DNA of 64,000 nt from Microbacterium sp. MAH-37 (lineage in GTDB: Bacteria > Actinomycetota > Actinomycetes > Actinomycetales > Microbacteriaceae), in contig NZ_WSEN01000003.1 in NCBI RefSeq assembly GCF_009758255.1, positions 1 to 64,000 of the forward strand, read 5' to 3'. The notes beneath the pieces were generated by a model, which worked only from the letters and a program-made list of their open reading frames with translations, was not told the DNA's origin and made no database searches. Position numbers and translations under genes: made by a program. Position 1 is the first letter of the stretch, and each line of letters starts with the position of its first letter. Below, in pieces: positions 48,248-54,778 of the stretch.

Positions 48248-48685
48248 TCACTGCAGGGCCGTGCGACTGGTGGCGGTGGCGCGCAGCGGCACGCCGTCGG
48301 GGACGAACGGCGAGAACAGCGGCGGATGCCACGCCGCGGCGACCGTCACCCTGGCGGAGACTCCGTCGGGACTCGAGGCCGACACGAGCGTGGCCTCCGG
48401 AGCCGTCGCTGACACGATCGCCTCAGCCTGCTCGAGGATCAGATCGTCGGCGAGCTCCGCACGGACCCCGTCGCCCTCGACGTTCAGGCTGAAGCCGTCC
48501 GACCCGGCGAGCGCGGCGGCATCGGCGAGTGCGTCCAGGCGCTTCTGCGCGATGTACATGTCGGTCGCGCACACGCAGACGACGATGACGGCGATCGCGA
48601 GCAGCACGTAGCCGAGGATGAGCGGCAGGATGCTGCCGTCCTCGTCCTCGAGCGCGGCGGCACGGAGCCTGGTCAGGATCGTCAT
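48248..48685 (-). CDS. TadG-like pseudopilin / Tad cluster protein
   Basis: 145 residues. An N-terminal EDGSILPLILGYVLLAIAVIVV segment resembles the TadG leader and hydrophobic helix, then QKRLDALADAAALAGSDG matches the Flp/TadG N-terminal helix of the Tad family. The rest is a soluble beta-rich part. I chose ATG at 48685, overlapping the preceding tadE-like gene (ATGA). It is the last gene of the cluster. Confidence 0.75.
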   Translation of the reverse strand: MTILTRLRAAALEDEDGSILPLILGYVLLAIAVIVVCVCATDMYIAQKRLDALADAAALAGSDGFSLNVEGDGVRAELADDLILEQAEAIVSATAPEATLVSASSPDGVSARVTVAAAWHPPLFSPFVPDGVPLRATATSRTALQ

Positions 48686-49131
48686 CCGGCACCCCACAGC
48701 CGTGAGGTCTTCTGCGCGGCGGAGGCCTCGATCGGGATCGCCGTGAGCTGGTCCAGCCCTGCCACGGGCGGCATGAACGGCAGGGTCACCCGCGTGGACA
48801 CGGTCACGACGACGGTCGCTCCCGCCCGGGGACACGCGCCGCCCGCCGGGACGCAGCTCAGCGCGACATCGACGTCGCTCATCCCGTACTCGTCCCGCAC
48901 GCTGGCGAGCACGGCCTCAGCGCGCGCGTTCGCTGCTCCCTGGTCGGCCGCCTGGCTGATGGCGCGGGCGGTGTGCCGGGCTGCGGCCTCGGCGCCGAGG
49001 GTCTGCTCCTGCACAGCGCCCAGAGCGATCACGAGGTAGACGAGCGGGACGAGGAGCAGGACGCCCGCGGCGATGAACTCCAACGCGGCCGAGCCCTCCT
49101 CATCCTTCGCCCAGGGTCTCCACCGGCGCAT
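48682..49131 (-). CDS. TadE-like pseudopilin
   Basis: 149 residues. The leader ends DEEG and is followed by SAALEFIAAGVLLLVPLVYLV, that is, a Gly cleavage site with Glu at mature position 5, as in type IV pilins and TadE proteins. The extracellular part has two cysteines (LSCVPAGGACP). It overlaps the next TadE gene by 32 bp. It would be processed by a prepilin peptidase encoded elsewhere. Confidence 0.8.
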   Translation of the reverse strand: MRRWRPWAKDEEGSAALEFIAAGVLLLVPLVYLVIALGAVQEQTLGAEAAARHTARAISQAADQGAANARAEAVLASVRDEYGMSDVDVALSCVPAGGACPRAGATVVVTVSTRVTLPFMPPVAGLDQLTAIPIEASAAQKTSRLWGAG

Positions 49132-49504
49132 GCGCTTCCACCTCCATCGCGTACGGGATGCCGATCAGGCCGACCACCGGCAGGGTCGCGCGCACCCGCA
49201 CGACGACGGTCGGATGCCCGAGGGATCCGCTCTCGCCGACCGCGACATCCTCCGCGAAGTCCGTACCGACGGCCCTGGTGATGACCTGTTCGGTGCGCGC
49301 GGCGCCCTCGCTGAGTGATGTGTCGGCCAGCGCCGCGTAATGGGCCCCCTCCACCGCCGCGTCGTGCACGACGTTGCGGACGTACACGGCGAACCCGAGC
49401 TGCAGGACGGCGAGAGTCAGTGCGGTGAGCAGCGCACCGACGAGGACGAACTCCACGGGACTCGACCCGCGTTCGTCCGCCGGCATCCACTCCCGTCTCG
49501 GCAT
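49100..49504 (-). CDS. TadE-like pseudopilin
   Basis: 134 residues with a typical TadE start: ADERG then SSPVEFVLVGALLTALTLAV, again Glu at position 5 after the Gly. NVVHDAAVEGAHYAA follows, the conserved helix of TadE/TadG proteins. The ATG at 49504 is 6 bp after the small pilin-like gene. Its 3' end overlaps the next gene. Confidence 0.82.
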   Translation of the reverse strand: MPRREWMPADERGSSPVEFVLVGALLTALTLAVLQLGFAVYVRNVVHDAAVEGAHYAALADTSLSEGAARTEQVITRAVGTDFAEDVAVGESGSLGHPTVVVRVRATLPVVGLIGIPYAMEVEAHAPVETLGEG

Positions 49505-49510
49505 CTGCGC

Positions 49511-49699
49511 TCAGCCGATGCCGGACACGCTGGACATCGCCTGCTTGAACAGGTCGGTCAGTGCCGGGCCGGCGACGGCCCAGATCAGCACGACCAACCC
49601 TGCTGTCATCAAGGTCACGAGCACCCAGCCCGGCACATCGCCGCGTTCGTCTGCGGCGAGCTCCTGCGCGTCGCGGAACCAGCGTCTGATGGTCTTCAT
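49511..49699 (-). CDS. Small Flp-pilin-like protein
   Basis: 62 residues: a charged leader (RRWFRDAQELAADERG), then DVPGWVLVTLMTAGLVVLIWAV and a short tail. Size and position next to tadC suggest the major Flp-type pilin. The residue five after the leader Gly is Trp instead of Glu, which is unusual for an assembly-competent pilin. AGGAG lies 5-6 nt before the ATG. It might instead be a structural partner; I am unsure. Confidence 0.65.
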   Translation of the reverse strand: MKTIRRWFRDAQELAADERGDVPGWVLVTLMTAGLVVLIWAVAGPALTDLFKQAMSSVSGIG

Positions 49700-49719
49700 G
49701 TGTCTCCTCCGATCTTGAC

Positions 49720-50658
49720 TCAGCCGAGGCCGAGCCGCAGAATGAACATCCCCGGGTAGATGGCGAACAGAACGCTCAAGGGCAGGATCAGGAAGACAAG
49801 CGGGAGAAGCATGAGGATCTCCTTGCGCCCTGCCTGTTCGATGAGCACCCGCTTCGCCTCTTCGCGGGCATCGCCCGCCTGCGCCTGCAGCACTCCTGCC
49901 AGCGGCGCGCCGTGCTCCAGCGCCGCGACCAGCTGATCCACGGCGCGACTCAGTGCTGGCAGCTGCAACCGGCTCGCCATCTCAGTGAGGGCGTCGGCGA
50001 GCGGCGAGCCGGTGTTCACCGACAGCACCACCCTGCGCAACTCGGTGGTCAGCTCGCCCGTGCCGATCGAGGAGACCCGCTTCAGCGCGTCGGGCAGCGA
50101 CTCCCCCGCCGACAGGCACAGGGCGAGGAACTCCAGCATCGTCGGCAGCTCGTCGACCAGCCGCGCGCGACGCGCCTTCGCCCGAGCCGTCAGCTGCGCG
50201 TCGTAGCCGACCGCGGCGACGGCCGCGCCGATGATCGGCAGCAGCGCCGTCGGCACGCTCAGCCGCCCGGACATCGCCAGCGCGACGACGACGGCCGCAC
50301 CGGCCACGAGACCGGCGAGAGCCCAGCCCAGCTGACGCGCGCGGAAGGTCGCCGGCTCCTGGTCGCTGCCCGCCTGGGACAGCCGCTGTCGCAGAACCTC
50401 GCCGCCGCCCAGCATCCGCTCGAGTCCGGCCTGCAGTCGAGGACGCAGTCCACGACCGCTCACCGGGAGCAGTCCAGAGCTGGGCAGCACCCCCGCCGGC
50501 ATCAGTTCGTCGGGAACGACGTCGCGCACATACGGCGCGATGCGGCGGTCGAGCGGCAGTGCACGCCAGCGCGGGAGCGCGAACAGGACCGAGATCAGCC
50601 CTGCGGCGAGCGCCCCGCCGAGGAGGACTGCGATCGCGGCATCGGTCACCCCGCTCAT
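49720..50658 (-). CDS. TadC-like type II/IV secretion inner-membrane protein
   Basis: 312 residues with a GspF/T2SSF domain in the middle (LVDELPTMLEFLALCLSAGESLPDALKRVS) and three or four membrane segments. It is an inner-membrane platform for the Tad ATPase. ATG at 50658 overlaps the tadB stop (ATGA). Confidence 0.88.
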   Translation of the reverse strand: MSGVTDAAIAVLLGGALAAGLISVLFALPRWRALPLDRRIAPYVRDVVPDELMPAGVLPSSGLLPVSGRGLRPRLQAGLERMLGGGEVLRQRLSQAGSDQEPATFRARQLGWALAGLVAGAAVVVALAMSGRLSVPTALLPIIGAAVAAVGYDAQLTARAKARRARLVDELPTMLEFLALCLSAGESLPDALKRVSSIGTGELTTELRRVVLSVNTGSPLADALTEMASRLQLPALSRAVDQLVAALEHGAPLAGVLQAQAGDAREEAKRVLIEQAGRKEILMLLPLVFLILPLSVLFAIYPGMFILRLGLG

Positions 50659-51512
50659 CCGAACCACCGTCCGGGTTCGGGCAGCCGTCCGATTCGGAGC
50701 ATGATCCGGTAGGCGACCACGGACACGATCGCGCCCAAGCAGATCACCATCACGCCCTCGGGCGTCGAGTACGCCCTCGCGCCCTCCGGACGCATCGCCA
50801 GCAGCGCGAGGATCACCCACGGGGCGACGCTGCCGAGCACCGCGGCGCCCCGGATCCAGGACTGTCTGGCCTCCACTTCGCCACGCAGAGCGGCATCAGC
50901 ACGCACCGATGAGGAGAGCGCGCGCAGCACACCGGTCAGCTCGGTGCCGCCCACTTGGCGCGCCATGCGGAGCGTCTCGACGATGCGGTCGGCGATGGGG
51001 TCGGCCAGGGTGTCCTTCAACCGGTCGAGGCTGGTCTCGAAACGGCCGGTCGCCCGCAGATCGCGGGCGAACACGGCGAAGGCCGGTCGCACCGCCTGAG
51101 GTGCGGTGTCGGCGAGTGAGGCCACGGCGTCGGGCAGGGACAGTCCGACGCGGATCGCGGCGACGAGCAGATCGCACACGTCCGGCCAGAGCTGGCGTCG
51201 GGCCTTGCGCAGTCGAAGCCGCCTTCCGCGCAGGTACAGCACCGGAGCGGCCGCGCCTACGAGACCGGCGAGGACCCCGAGCACGGGGAGGGAGGTGAGC
51301 AGCCACGCGATGGCTGCCGCGCCCAGCCCCGCGGCGATCATCACCGCGATCAGTGCGCGGGGCGCGGTGCGTCCATAGCCGGATTCACCGAGCAGCCGCG
51401 AAAGGGCGCCTTCTCGCGCCGGTCGCGCGGCGCGTGCCCCTGCGGGCCACAGCCAGGGGGATGCGACGAGCACGAGTCCAGCGGCGAGCATCGCACCGAG
51501 CAGCAGCGTCAT
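50655..51512 (-). CDS. TadB-like type II/IV secretion inner-membrane protein
   Basis: 285 residues with the GspF-type core LWPDVCDLLVAAIRVGLSLPDAVASLA and ARQVGGTELTGVLRALSSSVR, flanked by N- and C-terminal membrane segments. It pairs with TadC. The start overlaps the tadA stop by 4 bp. Confidence 0.88.
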   Translation of the reverse strand: MTLLLGAMLAAGLVLVASPWLWPAGARAARPAREGALSRLLGESGYGRTAPRALIAVMIAAGLGAAAIAWLLTSLPVLGVLAGLVGAAAPVLYLRGRRLRLRKARRQLWPDVCDLLVAAIRVGLSLPDAVASLADTAPQAVRPAFAVFARDLRATGRFETSLDRLKDTLADPIADRIVETLRMARQVGGTELTGVLRALSSSVRADAALRGEVEARQSWIRGAAVLGSVAPWVILALLAMRPEGARAYSTPEGVMVICLGAIVSVVAYRIMLRIGRLPEPGRWFG

Positions 51513-52651
51513 ACGGCGCCCTCCGCCCGGTAGACGAGACGGGTGAGGATGCGTCCTCCGGAGACTTCCCCGGTCGGCGCCAGGACCTCGGCCACCCGGC
51601 GTCGCCCGCCCGCGTCGCGGACGACGTGCACGACGAGCGACACGGATGAGGCGAGCGCAGGCGCGATGAATGCGCGGTCGATGTTCCGACCGGCAAGCAG
51701 CGGCAGCAGGCAGAGCTTGTCTAGCGCCTCGGACGCCGAGTTCGCGTGGATGGTTCCGGCCGCGGGAACTCCGGTGTTCAGTGCGAGCACGAGGTCGAGC
51801 GCCTCGGCGTCACGCACTTCACCGACGACCAGCCGCTCCGGGCGCATGCGCAGCGCCTCCTTGACCAGTCGGCGCAGGGTGATCTCGCCGCTGCCCTCGA
51901 GGCTCGCCTGCCGGCCCTGGAGAGCGACGACGTCAGGCCCTTCGACGGCGAGTTCGAAGGTCTCCTCGACCGTGATGATGCGCTGCTCGTGGGCGCAGGA
52001 GGCCAGCAACGCTCCGAGCAGGGTCGTCTTGCCCGCATGCGTGGCGCCGGACACGATGAAGCTCCGCCCTTCGGCGACAGCCGATCGCAGCATCCGGCCG
52101 ACGTCGGGCGGCATCGAGCCTGCGGCGACGAGGGAGTCGAGTGTGCGGTGCAGCGGAAGGAACTTGCGAATGTTGACCGCCCAAGAACCCCGGACGACAT
52201 CGGCGATCGCGACGTGCAGTCGGGAGCCGTCGGGAAGCGAGGCGTCCACGAAGGGCTGACTGATGTCGACCCGGCGGCCCGTCGCGTGCAGCATCCGCTC
52301 CACGAGATCGCGGACGATCACGTCGGTGAGGCGCAGGTCGAGCCGGATCTTCTCGCCGTGGCGGATCACGAAGATCCGATCCGGCGCGTTGATCACGATC
52401 TCCTCGATCTCGGGATCATCGAGCAGCGGCTGCAGCGGGCCGAAACCAGATACGGATGCCAGCACGTCACGCACCAGGGCCAGCTCATCGTCGATGAACA
52501 CCTCGCCTCGGGCGAGCGCAAGGTCGTTGTGCCGCCGCACCTCTGCCTGCGCGATTCGCCGCGCCTCTTCGGGCGCCGTGGACGGATCGGTGTTCTCCAG
52601 GCGCAGGCGCCGTCTGACGCGCTCGGCGACGACCACGGACGGATGACTCAC
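51509..52651 (-). CDS. TadA/CpaF family secretion ATPase
   Basis: 380 residues of the VirB11-like ATPases that power Tad pili. VSGFGPLQPLLDDPEIEEIVIN is the N-terminal domain. The core has GATHAGKTT (Walker A), ITVEETFEL (Asp box) and VVGEVRDAEALDLVLALNTG (Walker B and His box). The GTG start at 52651 has no obvious ribosome-binding site. The usual actinobacterial ssd/TadZ gene is missing upstream; a tRNA-Leu lies there instead. Confidence 0.93.
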   Translation of the reverse strand: MSHPSVVVAERVRRRLRLENTDPSTAPEEARRIAQAEVRRHNDLALARGEVFIDDELALVRDVLASVSGFGPLQPLLDDPEIEEIVINAPDRIFVIRHGEKIRLDLRLTDVIVRDLVERMLHATGRRVDISQPFVDASLPDGSRLHVAIADVVRGSWAVNIRKFLPLHRTLDSLVAAGSMPPDVGRMLRSAVAEGRSFIVSGATHAGKTTLLGALLASCAHEQRIITVEETFELAVEGPDVVALQGRQASLEGSGEITLRRLVKEALRMRPERLVVGEVRDAEALDLVLALNTGVPAAGTIHANSASEALDKLCLLPLLAGRNIDRAFIAPALASSVSLVVHVVRDAGGRRRVAEVLAPTGEVSGGRILTRLVYRAEGAV

Positions 52652-52690
52652 GAGGGCATCGTGTCAGAAATCGCGAAACGGCCTCGAAAG

Positions 52691-52699
52691 TTATCCACA
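52691..52699 (+). other. Perfect DnaA box
   Basis: TTATCCACA, the consensus DnaA binding site, in the 207-bp region between tRNA-Leu and tadA. It is single, so not an origin; it may be a chance match or a transcriptional site. Confidence 0.5.
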
Positions 52700-52715
52700 G
52701 GGGACCCGAACTCGA

Positions 52716-52735
52716 GTGCGGAAGGTGGGACTTGA
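52716..52735 (+). repeat. Direct copy of the tRNA-Leu 3' end (att-like)
   Basis: GTGCGGAAGGTGGGACTTGA is identical to 52858-52877, which covers the 3' end of tRNA-Leu (acceptor and part of the T arm). The copies are 142 bp apart in the same orientation. This is the pattern left by tRNA-targeted integration and excision. Confidence 0.8.
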
Positions 52736-52828
52736 GTCCCTCCGGCGCACTCCACGCGCCGCTGCGCGTCGCGCGGAGCCTCCGCGCCGGTGGGGCCCGG
52801 TTGTCCAAGGGGCCTGACTTCCACCCAC

Positions 52829-52855
52829 TGGGCGCGAGGCTCCGCCCCGCGCCCA
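52829..52855 (-). terminator. Hairpin directly after tRNA-Leu
   Basis: TGGGCGCG (52829-52836) pairs with CGCGCCCA (52848-52855), starting 4 nt beyond the tRNA 3' end on its strand. It probably ends the tRNA transcript. Confidence 0.6.
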
Positions 52856-52858
52856 CTG

Positions 52859-52940
52859 TGCGGAAGGTGGGACTTGAACCCACACGCCCGAAGGCACAGG
52901 AACCTAAATCCTGCGTGTCTACCGATTTCACCACTCCCGC
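52859..52940 (-). tRNA. tRNA-Leu (anticodon TAG)
   Basis: 82 nt. The acceptor GCGGGAG pairs with CTTCCGC, with discriminator A. The anticodon stem CAGGA/TCCTG encloses TTTAGGT, giving anticodon TAG (reads CUA and by wobble other CUN codons). A long variable arm TGCCTTCGGGCG and the T arm GTGGG-TTCAAGT-CCCAC confirm a class II leucine tRNA. CCA is not encoded. Its 3' end is duplicated downstream (52716-52735). Confidence 0.95.
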
Positions 52941-53093
52941 GCGGTGTCCTCAGTCTACTGAGCGCTCGCAGCACGTCAGGCAGAGTCACAGCCAGCACAA
53001 CACCTCGCGCCCCTATGCTGGAACGCGGGCAGGGGTGCCGTTCTTCGGTCGTTCCCGCATGCCCGCTTCACAGCCATTCGACGGGAGCCTCTT

Positions 53094-53852
53094 TTGCACC
53101 ACGCCGGACTCATTCCCTGGCTCGACCCTGAGACGATCATCGCCGGAGCGGGGCCCTGGGCGCTCCTCGTCGTATGCTTCATCGTCTTCGCCGAGACCGG
53201 TCTGCTGGTGGGCTTCCTGCTGCCCGGCGACACGCTGCTGGTGATCTCGGGACTGCTCACCCACACCAGTGACATCTTCGGCGTGAACATCTGGGCGGTC
53301 GCGCTGCTGATCGCCCTCGCCGCGTTCATCGGCGGCGAGGTGGGCTACTACATCGGCCACAAGGGCGGCCCCGCTGTCTTCGAACGCAAGGAATCGGGCC
53401 TTTTCAGCATGAAGAACGTCGAACGCACGAACGCGTTCTTCGAGCGATTCGGCGGGCTGACCATCGTGCTCGCGCGCTTCGTGCCGATGGTGCGTACGTT
53501 CGCCCCTGTCGCGGCGGGCGTCGGCCACATGCCGTGGAAGCGCTACTCGCTGTACAACTTCATCGGTGCGGTGCTCTGGGGCTTCGGGCTGACGATGTTC
53601 GGCTATCTGATCGCCTACATCCCGTGGCTGAGCCACTTCGTGCAGGAGTACATCGATCTGATCCTGATCGCGGCTGTGCTCGGCACCGCGCTGATCACGG
53701 TCTGGCACTATCTCTCCGAGCGCCGCAAGGTGCGCCGCGAGGCCGCGGAGGATGCCGCTGCCGGTGTCGTCGCTCCCGAGACCTCGGCCCTGGCTCTTGA
53801 CCCGGAGGTCTTCGACCGCGCGCCCGACTTCGACGGCGACGGCAAGCACTGA
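53094..53852 (+). CDS. DedA family membrane protein
   Basis: 252 residues with five or so membrane segments. Family motifs are VFAETGLLVGFLLPGDTLL, GGEVGYYIGHKGG and ARFVPMVRTFAPVAAGVGHMPWKRY, the last carrying the essential arginine. DedA proteins are linked to lipid-carrier scrambling and membrane homeostasis. The start is TTG at 53094 with GGGAG 7 nt upstream (MHHAGLIPWL). A hydrophilic C-terminal tail ends in FDGDGKH. A strong terminator follows. Confidence 0.92.
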   Translation: MHHAGLIPWLDPETIIAGAGPWALLVVCFIVFAETGLLVGFLLPGDTLLVISGLLTHTSDIFGVNIWAVALLIALAAFIGGEVGYYIGHKGGPAVFERKESGLFSMKNVERTNAFFERFGGLTIVLARFVPMVRTFAPVAAGVGHMPWKRYSLYNFIGAVLWGFGLTMFGYLIAYIPWLSHFVQEYIDLILIAAVLGTALITVWHYLSERRKVRREAAEDAAAGVVAPETSALALDPEVFDRAPDFDGDGKH

Positions 53853-53869
53853 GCGTCGTCACCCGCTGA

Positions 53870-53905
53870 GCAAGAGGGATGCCGGTCAGCCGGCATCCCT
53901 CTTGC
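53870..53905. terminator. Bidirectional terminator overlapping the end of ku
   Basis: GCAAGAGGGATGCCGG (53870-53885) pairs perfectly with CCGGCATCCCTCTTGC (53890-53905). The 4-nt loop TCAG holds the ku stop codon, so the last residues of Ku (KRDAG) are encoded by one arm. It lies between convergent dedA and ku. Confidence 0.93.
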
Positions 53906-54695
53906 GCGCGGCCTTCGACTTCTCGACGCTCGCGCGCAGCGCCGCCATCAGGTCGATGACCTCTCCGCCCTCCTCCGCGCCTTCCTCGGCGAAGGTCTCC
54001 GAGACGTCGAAGCCTTCGCCGGCCTCGATCTTCGCGTCGATGAGGGTACGCAGCTCGCGCTGGTACTCGTCGACGTACTCCTCCGGATCGAAGTCGCTCG
54101 AGTAGCTGTCCACCAGCGACGACGAGAGCTCCAGCTCCTTCTTGCTGATCTTCACGTCCTCGTCGAGCGATGCGAACGCGGCCTCGCGCACCTCATCGGC
54201 CCACAGCAGCGTCTGGAGCACCAGTACATCTCCCCGCACCCGGAGCGCGGCGAGCCGCGTCTTCTGTCGCAGCGTGAACCGCACGATCGCCGTGCGATCG
54301 GTCTGCTCCAGCGTCTTGCGCAGCAGCACGTACGCCTTCGGAGACTTCGAGTCCGGCTCCAGGTAGTAGGCCTTGTCGAGCGTGAGCAGATCGACCTGCT
54401 CGGTGGGCACGAACTCCAGCACGTCGATCTCGCGGCTCTTCTCCGCGGGCAGGGCCGCCAGATCGTCCTTGGTGAGAACGACCGTGGTGCCGTCCTCGTC
54501 GACGTACGCCTTGTCGATGTCCGCGTAGGGGATCACCTGCCCGCACACCTCGCACACGCGCTGGTAGCGGATGCGTCCGCCGTCCTCGTCGTGCACCTGG
54601 TGCAGCGACACGTCGTGGTCCTCGGTGGCGGAATACACCTTCACCGGCACGTTCACCAGCCCGAAGGTCAGGGCGCCCTTCCAGATCGTCCTCAT
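53886..54695 (-). CDS. ku: NHEJ DNA-end-binding protein Ku
   Basis: 269 residues, a bacterial Ku homodimer that binds double-strand ends and recruits LigD. The core begins RTIWKGALTFGLVNVPVKVYSAT and contains VCEVCGQVIPYADIDKAY and the ring region ILLWADEVRE-like (LQTLLWADEVREA). A basic C-terminal tail (KSKAARKRDAG) is typical of DNA-interacting Ku ends. I chose ATG at 54695. It is divergent from ligD. Confidence 0.96.
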   Translation of the reverse strand: MRTIWKGALTFGLVNVPVKVYSATEDHDVSLHQVHDEDGGRIRYQRVCEVCGQVIPYADIDKAYVDEDGTTVVLTKDDLAALPAEKSREIDVLEFVPTEQVDLLTLDKAYYLEPDSKSPKAYVLLRKTLEQTDRTAIVRFTLRQKTRLAALRVRGDVLVLQTLLWADEVREAAFASLDEDVKISKKELELSSSLVDSYSSDFDPEEYVDEYQRELRTLIDAKIEAGEGFDVSETFAEEGAEEGGEVIDLMAALRASVEKSKAARKRDAG

Positions 54696-54778
54696 GGCAC
54701 CAGTACACACCAGCGGCACGGGCGCGGGCCAGCCCCCTTGACATACCGGCAGCGATCGATGTGCCCTAGCCTTTCCCC

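Noticed and set aside
52691..52699. Replication origin near the DnaA box
   Set aside because: A single box with no dnaA/dnaN neighbours and no AT-rich unwinding region.
52652..53093. A second tRNA gene at 52716
   Set aside because: Only about 20 bases of acceptor/T-arm match; no anticodon arm or 5' half, so it is a partial copy.
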